9,399 nt of DNA. It comes from an archaeon (lineage in GTDB: Archaea > Nanobdellota > Nanobdellia > Woesearchaeales > JAHJEM01). The DNA lies in the NCBI GenBank assembly GCA_020057445.1, contig JAGVFV010000019.1:1-9399 (forward strand), written 5' to 3'. This document shows positions 1-6,210 of the stretch, in pieces. The position numbers and the translations under genes were made by a program. Under the pieces are notes generated by a model that saw nothing but the letters and a program-made list of their open reading frames with translations, was not told the origin of the DNA and made no database searches. How positions within the stretch are numbered: the first letter of the stretch is position 1; each line of letters opens with the position of its first letter.

Positions 1-864
1 GCAAGCCAATACGACGCCCAAGCGACGAGCACAGAAGAACTCCTCAATGATCCTGCCATCGAAGCTGTCATCATCGCAACCACGAACAACCAACTCGCAC
101 CACTCACCATCCAAGCTCTCAACGCAGGAAAACACGTGCTCGTCGAAAAGCCAGGAGCGATCTCCGTCTCAGAACTCGAAGAGGTCGAAGCCCTCTGGAA
201 AAAGACAGGACTTGTCGTCAAGTACGGCTACAATCACCGCCATCACCCGAGCATCCAAGAGGCACGACGTATCATCGACTCTGGAAAGATGGGAGAACTC
301 ATGTTCATCCGCGCACGCTACGGCCACGGCGGACGCATAGGCTATGACAAAGAATGGCGCGCAGACAAGAAAATAGCAGGAGGAGGCGAGCTTATGGACC
401 AGGGATGCCACATCATCGACCTCTCCCGCTGGTTCCTCGGAGACTTCAAAGACTCTCTTTCCCACTGCGGGACATTCTTCTGGGATATGCCTGTCGAAGA
501 CAACTGCTTTGCCATCCTTCAGACAGAGAAAGGAAAGGTCGCGCAGATGCACGTCTCCTGCACAGAATGGAAAAACATGTTCTCGCTCGAGATCTATGGA
601 AAGGCGGGAAAGATATCCATCGAAGGATTGCAAGGAAGCTACGGAGCCCAGAAACTCATCTACTACCAGATGAAACCAGAGATGGGACCGCCTGATGCGC
701 ACATCACCGAATACCCAAAAGAAGACGTGTCCTGGAGACGGGAACTCGCAGAATGGCACGATGCCATAGTCCACAAGAACGCATACATGTGCACGCCGAC
801 AGACGCACTCGCCATCATGAAGACAGTCGAACAGATCTATAGAGGTGGGATGCATGGCATTTGA
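1..864 (+). CDS. Gfo/Idh/MocA-family NAD(P)-dependent sugar oxidoreductase, 5' partial
   Basis: The frame is open from the first base to a TGA at 862-864 (287 codons), so the gene begins left of the window; family members usually have about 330-350 residues, so roughly 50-60 N-terminal residues with the GxGxxG nucleotide loop are missing. Visible hallmarks are the end of the Rossmann fold (AVIIATTN), the family EKP motif at partial-protein residues 49-51 (its Lys is normally catalytic), and GGGELMDQGCHIIDL, whose D-x-G-x-H-x-x-D (residues 133-140) holds the usual catalytic His. An internal GTG at 136 would remove the EKP context and is not the start. Family members oxidise or reduce sugars and nucleotide sugars in the cytoplasm; the substrate cannot be read here. 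It overlaps the next gene by 11 bp, so it is part of the same operon and probably acts on a sugar made or used by the heptose-type genes downstream. Confidence 0.85.
   Translation, partial: ASQYDAQATSTEELLNDPAIEAVIIATTNNQLAPLTIQALNAGKHVLVEKPGAISVSELEEVEALWKKTGLVVKYGYNHRHHPSIQEARRIIDSGKMGELMFIRARYGHGGRIGYDKEWRADKKIAGGGELMDQGCHIIDLSRWFLGDFKDSLSHCGTFFWDMPVEDNCFAILQTEKGKVAQMHVSCTEWKNMFSLEIYGKAGKISIEGLQGSYGAQKLIYYQMKPEMGPPDAHITEYPKEDVSWRRELAEWHDAIVHKNAYMCTPTDALAIMKTVEQIYRGGMHGI
842..848 (+). promoter_or_regulatory. Shine-Dalgarno site of the GmhA-like gene
   Basis: The heptamer GAGGTGG sits 5 nt before the ATG at 854 and matches the archaeal anti-SD (16S 3' end, CACCTC). It lies inside the end of the upstream oxidoreductase gene. 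It decides the start: the alternative in-frame GTG at 845 lies within this site and so cannot use it. Confidence 0.7.
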
Positions 865-1498
865 CTCAAAAAAATACATCGACACGTACAAAGAGACAAG
901 CAGCAGGATCACACAACAATTCCCGACAGCGGACATCAAGAAGGCGGTCGACCTCATCCATACTGCAAGAAAAAGAGGAAGCCATGTCTTCACCATCGGA
1001 AACGGCGGAAGCGCATCAACAGCATCACACTTCGCAGGCGACCTCTTCAAATGGGCGACAGCAAACGGAAAAGCGCCCATCAAAGCATTCTGCCTCACCG
1101 ACAACATCCCTCTCATCTCTGCATTGACGAACGATGACGGCTGGTCAGAGATATTCACAGAACAGCTCAAGACTCTCGCACAACCAGGCGATGTCATCGT
1201 CGGCTTCTCAGTCCACGGCGGAAGCGGGAAGGAAAACGCGGGCGTATGGTCACAGAACCTCACCAAGGCAATGCACTATGTCCAACAGATAGGAGGAAGC
1301 GCAATCGGCATCACAGGATTCGACGGAGGGGCGATGAAAGACCTCTGCGACGTGCACATCAACGTACCAGTAACATCCACTGCACACGTCGAAGGACTCC
1401 ACCTCGTCGTCAGCCACATGATCGTCGACACGCTGAAAGAGATCGCGCTACACGAACATGAACAATCGACAGGAAAAAAAGACACCCACAGGAAATAA
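854..1498 (+). CDS. gmhA: GmhA-like SIS-domain phosphoheptose (sedoheptulose 7-phosphate) isomerase
   Basis: The protein has 214 residues, slightly above the roughly 190-200 usual for GmhA. It is a single SIS fold with the family signature GNGGSASTASHFAGDL (residues 49-64), followed by LTDNIPLISALTND (81-94), which is highly typical of phosphoheptose isomerases, and a third sugar-phosphate loop SVHGGSG (119-125). GmhA converts sedoheptulose 7-phosphate to a D-glycero-heptopyranose 7-phosphate in the cytoplasm. The protein departs from the E. coli type: the H-F-A-E-E stretch is H59-F-A-G-D63, so the acid at the Glu65 position is Asp; the usual STSGNS loop is replaced; and the C-terminal active-site segment reads TAHVEGLHLVVSH (176-188), with different His spacing. 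It therefore belongs to a variant branch, and its exact substrate is inferred. The start at 854 is chosen for the Shine-Dalgarno site at 842-848; the gene overlaps the oxidoreductase by 11 bp. The HAD gene follows after 1 nt. Confidence 0.82.
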   Translation: MAFDSKKYIDTYKETSSRITQQFPTADIKKAVDLIHTARKRGSHVFTIGNGGSASTASHFAGDLFKWATANGKAPIKAFCLTDNIPLISALTNDDGWSEIFTEQLKTLAQPGDVIVGFSVHGGSGKENAGVWSQNLTKAMHYVQQIGGSAIGITGFDGGAMKDLCDVHINVPVTSTAHVEGLHLVVSHMIVDTLKEIALHEHEQSTGKKDTHRK

Positions 1499-1499
1499 A

Positions 1500-2069
1500 A
1501 TGAAAACAAAACAGAAGCCAAAGCTTACGAAAGCAGTCTTCCTCGACAGGGACGGAGTCATCAACGAGACAGTCTACAGGCCAGAAAAAGACATCAGCGA
1601 ACCACACCACATCGACGAATTTCGGATCATACCACACGTGCCAGAGGCGCTCCAACGCCTCAAAGCAGCAGGCTACAAGCTCATCGTCATCTCCAACCAG
1701 CCATCAGTCGCCTGGGGCTACACGGGAGAAGAACTCCTCAAAGAGATCGACGACGTGATGCTCGGGCTTGGCATCGACGGGATCTATTACTGCAAGCACG
1801 GACCAAAAGAAGGATGCTCCTGCAGAAAACCAAAACCAGGACTCATCGAACAGGCTGCAAAAGACCACAACATCGACATATCCCAATCCCATCTTGTCGG
1901 TGACCGGCTCGTCGACATCCAGACAGGAAAAGGCTGCAAGAAGACATTCCTCATCGGCATCCCCCGAAACGACCTCTTCAACCTCATGGAACGACTCAAT
2001 GCCCACCCGAGCCATATCGTACGGGACCTTGACGAGGCGAGCAGGATGATCGTGGAGATGAGATCATGA
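1500..2069 (+). CDS. gmhB: GmhB/HisB-N-like HAD-IIIA phosphatase (probable heptose bisphosphate 7-phosphatase)
   Basis: The 189-residue protein matches the usual GmhB length. HAD motif I is FLDRDGVIN (nucleophile D16, acid D18), motif II is VISNQ (S65), motif III Lys lies in RKPKPG (109-114) and motif IV is GDRLVD (134-139). A structural zinc loop C98-x-H100-x5-C106-x-C108 precedes motif III. GmhB removes the C7 phosphate from heptose 1,7-bisphosphate, making heptose 1-phosphate ready for nucleotide activation. The zinc loop is shorter than in E. coli GmhB and has the C-x-H-x5-C-x-C spacing I recall for the histidinol-phosphatase half of HisB, so HisB-N-like activity is the main alternative; its place directly after a GmhA-like gene and before transaldolase favours the heptose role. 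The start at 1500 is 1 nt after the isomerase stop; an in-frame ATG at 1458 lies inside the isomerase gene and would add a Lys-rich tail not seen in the family. It ends in an ATGA overlap with the next gene. Confidence 0.8.
   Translation: MKTKQKPKLTKAVFLDRDGVINETVYRPEKDISEPHHIDEFRIIPHVPEALQRLKAAGYKLIVISNQPSVAWGYTGEELLKEIDDVMLGLGIDGIYYCKHGPKEGCSCRKPKPGLIEQAAKDHNIDISQSHLVGDRLVDIQTGKGCKKTFLIGIPRNDLFNLMERLNAHPSHIVRDLDEASRMIVEMRS
2054..2061 (+). promoter_or_regulatory. Shine-Dalgarno site of the transaldolase gene
   Basis: GGAGATGA lies 4 nt before the ATG at 2066, inside the end of the HAD phosphatase gene. Together with the ATGA stop/start overlap (2066-2069) it indicates translational coupling of phosphatase and transaldolase. 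Confidence 0.55.
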
Positions 2070-2749
2070 AGTTCTTTGCAGACACGGCAAACCTCGAACA
2101 CCTCACAGAACTGACAGAACTTGGCCTGATCGACGGCTGCACCACAAACCCGCTCATCATGGCAAAGGAACAGCATTATGACTTCGAGGCACACCTCAAG
2201 GAAGTCCTTCGGCTCATCAAAGGGCCTGTCTCCATCGAAGTGACGACAAATGATTACGACGAGATGATCAGACAATCAAAAGAATTCAGCTCCTGGGGAA
2301 AGAACGCGGTCGTCAAGATACCTATGATCAAAGACGGCCTTCGTGCAGTCGCCACCCTCACAAAGCTTGGCATCAAGACCAACGTCACCTGCTGCATGAC
2401 CACAAAACAAGCAGTCCTTGCCGCAAAAGCAGGAGCGACATACATGAGCCTCTTCTGGGGCAGGATCTCGGACCTTGGCGTGAACGCCAAACAAGTCGTT
2501 GACGAGACGGCAGAGATCTATGCGCGGCACAACATCAAGACAGAGATCATCGTCGGCAGCATCCGAGGACAGACTGATGTCAACGAAGCAATCAAAAGAG
2601 GAGCGCACATCATCACCATCCCGCCCAACATCTTCATGGACATGATCTACCACCCACGCACAGAAAGCACGATCAAGGAATTCCTCGACAAATGGGACGC
2701 ATTCGTCAAGAGCAACCCGATGAACAAGCCAAAACAAGAAGATAATTGA
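2066..2749 (+). CDS. tal: Small transaldolase (Fsa/TalC-type fold, transaldolase-like active site)
   Basis: The 227-residue protein begins with MKFFADTAN and matches the single-domain TalC/Fsa family, which usually has about 215-220 residues. Recognisable are D6, the CTTNP segment (25-29), the Schiff-base lysine K84 in VVKIPM, TNVT (105-108), and SIR in the phosphate-binding region. Two positions that separate transaldolases from fructose-6-phosphate aldolases are transaldolase-like: E58 (Gln in FsaA) and F130 (Tyr in FsaA). Transaldolase moves a dihydroxyacetone unit between sugar phosphates and makes sedoheptulose 7-phosphate from fructose 6-phosphate and erythrose 4-phosphate, the substrate expected for the GmhA-like enzyme two genes upstream. 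It starts in a 4-bp overlap with the phosphatase gene and is the last gene of the operon; no clear T-run terminator follows. The last 15 or so residues are polar and look like an unstructured tail. Confidence 0.88.
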   Translation: MKFFADTANLEHLTELTELGLIDGCTTNPLIMAKEQHYDFEAHLKEVLRLIKGPVSIEVTTNDYDEMIRQSKEFSSWGKNAVVKIPMIKDGLRAVATLTKLGIKTNVTCCMTTKQAVLAAKAGATYMSLFWGRISDLGVNAKQVVDETAEIYARHNIKTEIIVGSIRGQTDVNEAIKRGAHIITIPPNIFMDMIYHPRTESTIKEFLDKWDAFVKSNPMNKPKQEDN

Positions 2750-2792
2750 AGATGAACATCAGACAGCCAACTGCGAATACTTTCCAGCAAAA

Positions 2793-2800
2793 CATATAAA
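2793..2800 (+). promoter_or_regulatory. TATA box of the flippase-like gene
   Basis: CATATAAA is preceded by an A-rich BRE-like stretch (GCAAAA, 2788-2793). The TATAAA hexamer ends 25 nt before the ATG at 2826, so the expected transcription start falls on or next to the start codon. The upstream sequence (CATCTTTCTCGC) has no Shine-Dalgarno motif. Confidence 0.65.
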
Positions 2801-2825
2801 CCCTCATGCAGACCATCTTTCTCGC

Positions 2826-3818
2826 ATGAACTCGCGCACACTCAAAGTCGTCATCCTACTCATCCTCGGCCTGCTTCTGCTCTTCCTCTGGGTAAAGACA
2901 GTCGACATCCCTGCCCTATCTTCACAACTCAGGCAGACACAGCTTGGATTCATCGGCATCGCAGTCGTTTTTTACCTGCTTGGCATCCTTGTCCGCTCCA
3001 TCAGATGGAAACTCCTCCTCTCCCACATCACCGACATCAGGACAGGGACAAGCTTCAACCTCTACCTCTCCGGACAGCTCTTCAACTACCTCATACCACT
3101 TCGCATCGGAGAAGTGGCAAAGTCAGTCTTCCTCAAGCAGAAGAAAGACGTGCGCATCACGAAAAGCCTTCCCACGATCATCGTGGACAAGGTCCTTGAC
3201 CTCTTCGTCCTCTTGATCGTCATCTTCTTCCTCATAGCCCTTGTAGAACAAGCTAAAAACATCCCCCTCATCTGGATCTTTGCACTCATCATCATCTTAG
3301 GCCTTGCGTTCCTCACCTACTCCATCCACAGACCAAATGCGCTCCTAACCCTCATCACCAGCATCCTCTTCTTCATACCCTCATTCAAGGAACGCGCAAA
3401 GACATTTGCGGCAAGCATACTCAACGAATTGCGTCTCATCACCAGACGAAAGACCATCCTCATCGCCGCACTCATCCTCTCTGCAATCGCGCTCCTCTTC
3501 GATGCGGCATTCTTCTACGCCCTTCTCCTCTCCATACGCATGAGCCACGTCCCGATCGCCTATGCTTTCTTCGGCTACTGCCTCATCATCATCTCCTACA
3601 TGCTGCCGACTCCCCCTGCCCAGATCGGCAGCAACGAGATCCTCTTCATGGTGGTCTTCACCATCCTCCTTGGCCTAGATAAGACAAAGATCGCGGCAAT
3701 CACCCTCCTCTTCCACGTCACGACAACACTCGTCCTCACCCTCGGAGGGCTCTTATCGCTTCGACTCCTCAAGATCGACCTCTCAAAGGTGCCCGAATTG
3801 CTTTCTCGAAAAAAATAA
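2826..3818 (+). CDS. AglD/LPG-synthase-type flippase-like integral membrane protein (UPF0104)
   Basis: The 330-residue, very hydrophobic protein has about eight predicted membrane segments, the first at residues 7-24. Family marks of the lysylphosphatidylglycerol-synthase transmembrane domain (PF03706) are SIRWKLLL (58-65), PLRIGEVAK (91-99) in place of the common P-x-R-x-G-E, a charged-D-L helix DKVLDL (121-126), and PTPPAQIGSNE (261-271), matching the conserved P-x-P-x-x-x-G-x-x-E. In archaea this family includes Haloferax AglD, implicated in adding the final sugar of the S-layer N-glycan; others are proposed lipid or lipid-linked sugar flippases. Its position between the heptose-type operon and a GT-C transferase suggests a role in handling lipid-linked sugars, but the activity cannot be read from sequence. 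It is transcribed from its own TATA box, with the start codon at the expected transcription start. The C-terminus ends in a short basic tail. Confidence 0.82.
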   Translation: MNSRTLKVVILLILGLLLLFLWVKTVDIPALSSQLRQTQLGFIGIAVVFYLLGILVRSIRWKLLLSHITDIRTGTSFNLYLSGQLFNYLIPLRIGEVAKSVFLKQKKDVRITKSLPTIIVDKVLDLFVLLIVIFFLIALVEQAKNIPLIWIFALIIILGLAFLTYSIHRPNALLTLITSILFFIPSFKERAKTFAASILNELRLITRRKTILIAALILSAIALLFDAAFFYALLLSIRMSHVPIAYAFFGYCLIIISYMLPTPPAQIGSNEILFMVVFTILLGLDKTKIAAITLLFHVTTTLVLTLGGLLSLRLLKIDLSKVPELLSRKK

Positions 3819-3821
3819 ATA

Positions 3822-3829
3822 CATTTAAA
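3822..3829 (+). promoter_or_regulatory. TATA box of the GT39-like gene
   Basis: CATTTAAA, preceded by an A-rich stretch (AAAAAATAAATA from 3810), ends 24 nt before the ATG at 3854. It lies in the 35-nt gap after the flippase-like gene, so the glycosyltransferase can be transcribed separately. No Shine-Dalgarno motif precedes the ATG (CTCTCTTCA). Confidence 0.6.
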
Positions 3830-3853
3830 CCCGCCACGTGTCCACTCTCTTCA

Positions 3854-5446
3854 ATGCGCAAATCAAAGCTAAACAAGAGAAAAAAAAAGGCAAGGATAAA
3901 ACCAGCAACCATCATCATCTCCCTCATCATCCTTGCGCTCATCCTCCGCCTCTCTTTCCTTGGAAAAGGAAGCATCAGGGCAGACGAAGGAGCGACTCTT
4001 GATCTTGCCGCAGCAGATTGGAACACCTATCTTTCAGACGCGCATCATGACGTGCACCCTCCTCTCTACTATCGCTTCCTCCACATCTTTACTGGAATTG
4101 GTGACTCAGAATTCACGCTTCGCCTCTCCTCAGTCATCCCGAGCGTGCTTTCCGTCCTCCTCCTCTATCTTCTCGGAAGGAAACTCTTCGACGAAAAGAC
4201 AGCGCTCATCGCGGCAGGAATCCTTGCCATAAGCCAATACCATATCAGGTATGCCCAGTTCCTCCGCATGTACAGCATTCTCGTCCTCCTCGCACTCCTC
4301 TCCACCTACTATTATTGGATCCTCATCACAGAAAAACCACGCTTCAGGACAAAGATATTCTACATCCTTTCCTCGACAGCGCTCATCTACACCCACTATT
4401 ACGGATTCCTCATCCTCCTCTTCCAAGGACTCTTCCTCATCATCGACAAGAAAGCAAGAAAACGGTTCATCCCCCACATCCCCCTCTTCGCCATCATAAT
4501 CCTCCTCTTCATACCTTGGGCACCCATCATCAAAGACCAACTCCTCACAGAGACAGACCTGTACACCTCATTCATAGACCAACCACTCACCTTAAGCTTC
4601 ACAACAATCTCAAGCTACAATATCTTTGCCCAAGGAGGACTCTTCATCTATCAATTCCTCATCGGCTACCTCAAGGCAGCAATGAATGCGCCATTCATCA
4701 TCATCACCATCCTCTCGATCACCATCATCCTTGCTGCCAGCCGCCAACTCATAAAAGAGAGAAAAGCAAAGCAACAGGCACTGCTCTTCCTCTCACTCAC
4801 CATCATAGGAAGCATCGGAATAGTCCTTCTCATCCAATACTTCAAACTCGTCCTTGTCATGCCGTACTCGCGCTACCTCATGATCGTCTCTCCATTATTC
4901 CTCATCCTTATCGCCTACGGGATCAGCAGATATGCAAAAAGAATCTTCATCACCCTCCTTGCAATCTGGATCATCCTCAACCTCATCACACTATACGCAT
5001 ATTATGCGACAGACTATGACCGTGAGAACTGGAAAAAAATCTCTTCCCAGATCGCGGTTGATTGCGCAAACATCGATTGCATCAACGAACAGGTCACAAC
5101 AGTCCTCCTCTATCCCGCATCCTATGCATACAACCTTCACCACTATTATCCAGGCACCATCACACTCATCCCGACAAACGAGCAATTCAGGCAGGAAATG
5201 AACCTCGCAGATATATACTCACGCGTAAAAATCCCAAAAAGCACTCCAGACTTCTGTAATTTCACACATGACCTTCCAACAACATTCACTGTCATCAGCG
5301 CTCTCGAGACAACGCCAGCCCTCGAAGACTGCTTCAAAGAATATCAGAAAGTATCTGCAACAAAGAACACCTATGGCGACATTTGGGGACGGCCAACAAC
5401 AGACATCACCATCACCAGTTTTTCACGTCAAACAAATTCTCCATAA
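3854..5446 (+). CDS. GT-C glycosyltransferase, GT39/PMT_2-like, with C-terminal extracytoplasmic domain
   Basis: The 530-residue polytopic protein has a basic cytoplasmic N-terminus (residues 2-16, mostly Lys/Arg), a first membrane segment at about 18-36, and then the short loop characteristic of GT-C enzymes: catalytic-type D44-E45 in RADEGATLD and, 20 residues on, D66-V-H-P-P (66-70). The helix pair SVLLLYLLGRKLFDEKTALIAAG and the segment QYHIRYAQFLRMYS are also typical of the PMT_2/ArnT/GT39 group. Such enzymes transfer a sugar from a polyprenyl-phosphate donor to a protein or lipid on the outer face of the membrane. About nine further membrane segments run to residue 384. The last roughly 145 residues form a soluble domain holding all four cysteines of the protein (404, 409, 468, 493) and one N-F-T sequon (469-471). 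Acceptor and sugar are unknown. It has its own promoter and sits between the flippase-like and methyltransferase genes. Confidence 0.83.
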   Translation: MRKSKLNKRKKKARIKPATIIISLIILALILRLSFLGKGSIRADEGATLDLAAADWNTYLSDAHHDVHPPLYYRFLHIFTGIGDSEFTLRLSSVIPSVLSVLLLYLLGRKLFDEKTALIAAGILAISQYHIRYAQFLRMYSILVLLALLSTYYYWILITEKPRFRTKIFYILSSTALIYTHYYGFLILLFQGLFLIIDKKARKRFIPHIPLFAIIILLFIPWAPIIKDQLLTETDLYTSFIDQPLTLSFTTISSYNIFAQGGLFIYQFLIGYLKAAMNAPFIIITILSITIILAASRQLIKERKAKQQALLFLSLTIIGSIGIVLLIQYFKLVLVMPYSRYLMIVSPLFLILIAYGISRYAKRIFITLLAIWIILNLITLYAYYATDYDRENWKKISSQIAVDCANIDCINEQVTTVLLYPASYAYNLHHYYPGTITLIPTNEQFRQEMNLADIYSRVKIPKSTPDFCNFTHDLPTTFTVISALETTPALEDCFKEYQKVSATKNTYGDIWGRPTTDITITSFSRQTNSP

Positions 5447-5478
5447 CCACTGTCTTCACCAGCCAAAGATATAGTAAA

Positions 5479-5486
5479 CTATAAAA
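5479..5486 (+). promoter_or_regulatory. TATA box of the methyltransferase gene
   Basis: CTATAAAA is preceded by an A-rich BRE-like stretch (AGTAAA). The TATAAA hexamer (5480-5485) ends 25 nt before the ATG at 5511. No Shine-Dalgarno motif precedes the ATG (CCTCATACA), consistent with a leaderless mRNA. Confidence 0.65.
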
Positions 5487-5510
5487 GCGAATCACAGAAC
5501 ACCTCATACA

Positions 5511-6206
5511 ATGAAGGGAAAAGCACGAAACACCCAGCAGACCGCACCGACAGAAGAAATAAACCTGTTCTGGTATGAAGCACGGGCAGACCTCATCAAC
5601 AGGCTCATCATGAAACACTGCAACTACTTCGGACAACTCCTCGACGTAGGAAGCGGAGACGGATGGATGATGGACAACATCATCTGGAAAGGAAAGAAAG
5701 ACGGCCTTGACATCACCCCTCCCCTCAAGAACAGGTATGACCGCTTCTACAAGAAATCCATCGAAAAACAGACAGGCATAAAGAAAAAATACGACCTCAT
5801 ACTCTGCCTCGACTGCCTCGAACACCTCGAAAAGGACAAGGATGCCGCAGACAACATGATACAGCTTCTCAAAAGACGAGGCATACTCATCATCAGCGTG
5901 CCTGCATACCAGTGGGCATTCGCAGAACACGATATCGCTCTCTCCCACAAAAGGCGCTATACACGACAGAGCCTGGAAAAGCTCATCGACAAAGACAGGG
6001 CAACCATCATACAATCAACCTATTGGGGACGACACCTTGTCGGAGGACTGCTCATCTATAAGATACTCAAAAAACCAGAAGTCTCCTTCAACAAGACCAT
6101 ACGCAAGATGACAACAATCCTCCTCAAGCACGACAACCATGTCATCGGAGAAGGAAGCAGAGTCCACTTCGGATCAAGCGTCTTCCTCGTGGCAAAAAAG
6201 ATCTAG
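5511..6206 (+). CDS. Class I SAM-dependent methyltransferase, glycan-locus type
   Basis: The 231-residue protein has a Rossmann-type methyltransferase core: motif I LLDVGSGDG (43-51) binds S-adenosylmethionine, an acidic residue in GLDIT (D67) fits the ribose-binding position, DLILCLDCLEHLEKD (95-109) is motif II and the post-motif helix, and RRGILIISVPAY (122-133) is motif III. The stretch EHDIALSHKRRYTRQSLEKLI (139-159) resembles methyltransferases commonly found beside glycosyltransferases in surface-polysaccharide loci. There is no signal peptide, so it should act in the cytoplasm; a weakly hydrophobic C-terminal stretch could contact the membrane. The acceptor is unknown; a sugar hydroxyl of the glycan is the contextual guess, a small molecule or lipid quinone the alternative. 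The gene has its own TATA box and converges on the dehydrogenase gene, with 4 bp between the two stop codons. Confidence 0.8.
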   Translation: MKGKARNTQQTAPTEEINLFWYEARADLINRLIMKHCNYFGQLLDVGSGDGWMMDNIIWKGKKDGLDITPPLKNRYDRFYKKSIEKQTGIKKKYDLILCLDCLEHLEKDKDAADNMIQLLKRRGILIISVPAYQWAFAEHDIALSHKRRYTRQSLEKLIDKDRATIIQSTYWGRHLVGGLLIYKILKKPEVSFNKTIRKMTTILLKHDNHVIGEGSRVHFGSSVFLVAKKI

Positions 6207-6210
6207 GATT

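Noticed and set aside
845..853. GTG at 845 as the start of the isomerase
   Set aside because: The GTG lies inside the GAGGTGG Shine-Dalgarno site that serves ATG 854.
169..1266. Long open frame on the minus strand (365 codons) opposite the oxidoreductase and isomerase genes
   Set aside because: It spans two recognisable plus-strand genes and shows no family motif; the strong C-ending codon bias of the real genes removes stops from the opposite strand.
1458..1499. ATG at 1458 as the start of the HAD phosphatase
   Set aside because: It lies within the isomerase gene, has no Shine-Dalgarno motif, and would add 14 polar residues absent from the family; ATG 1500 is 1 nt after the isomerase stop.
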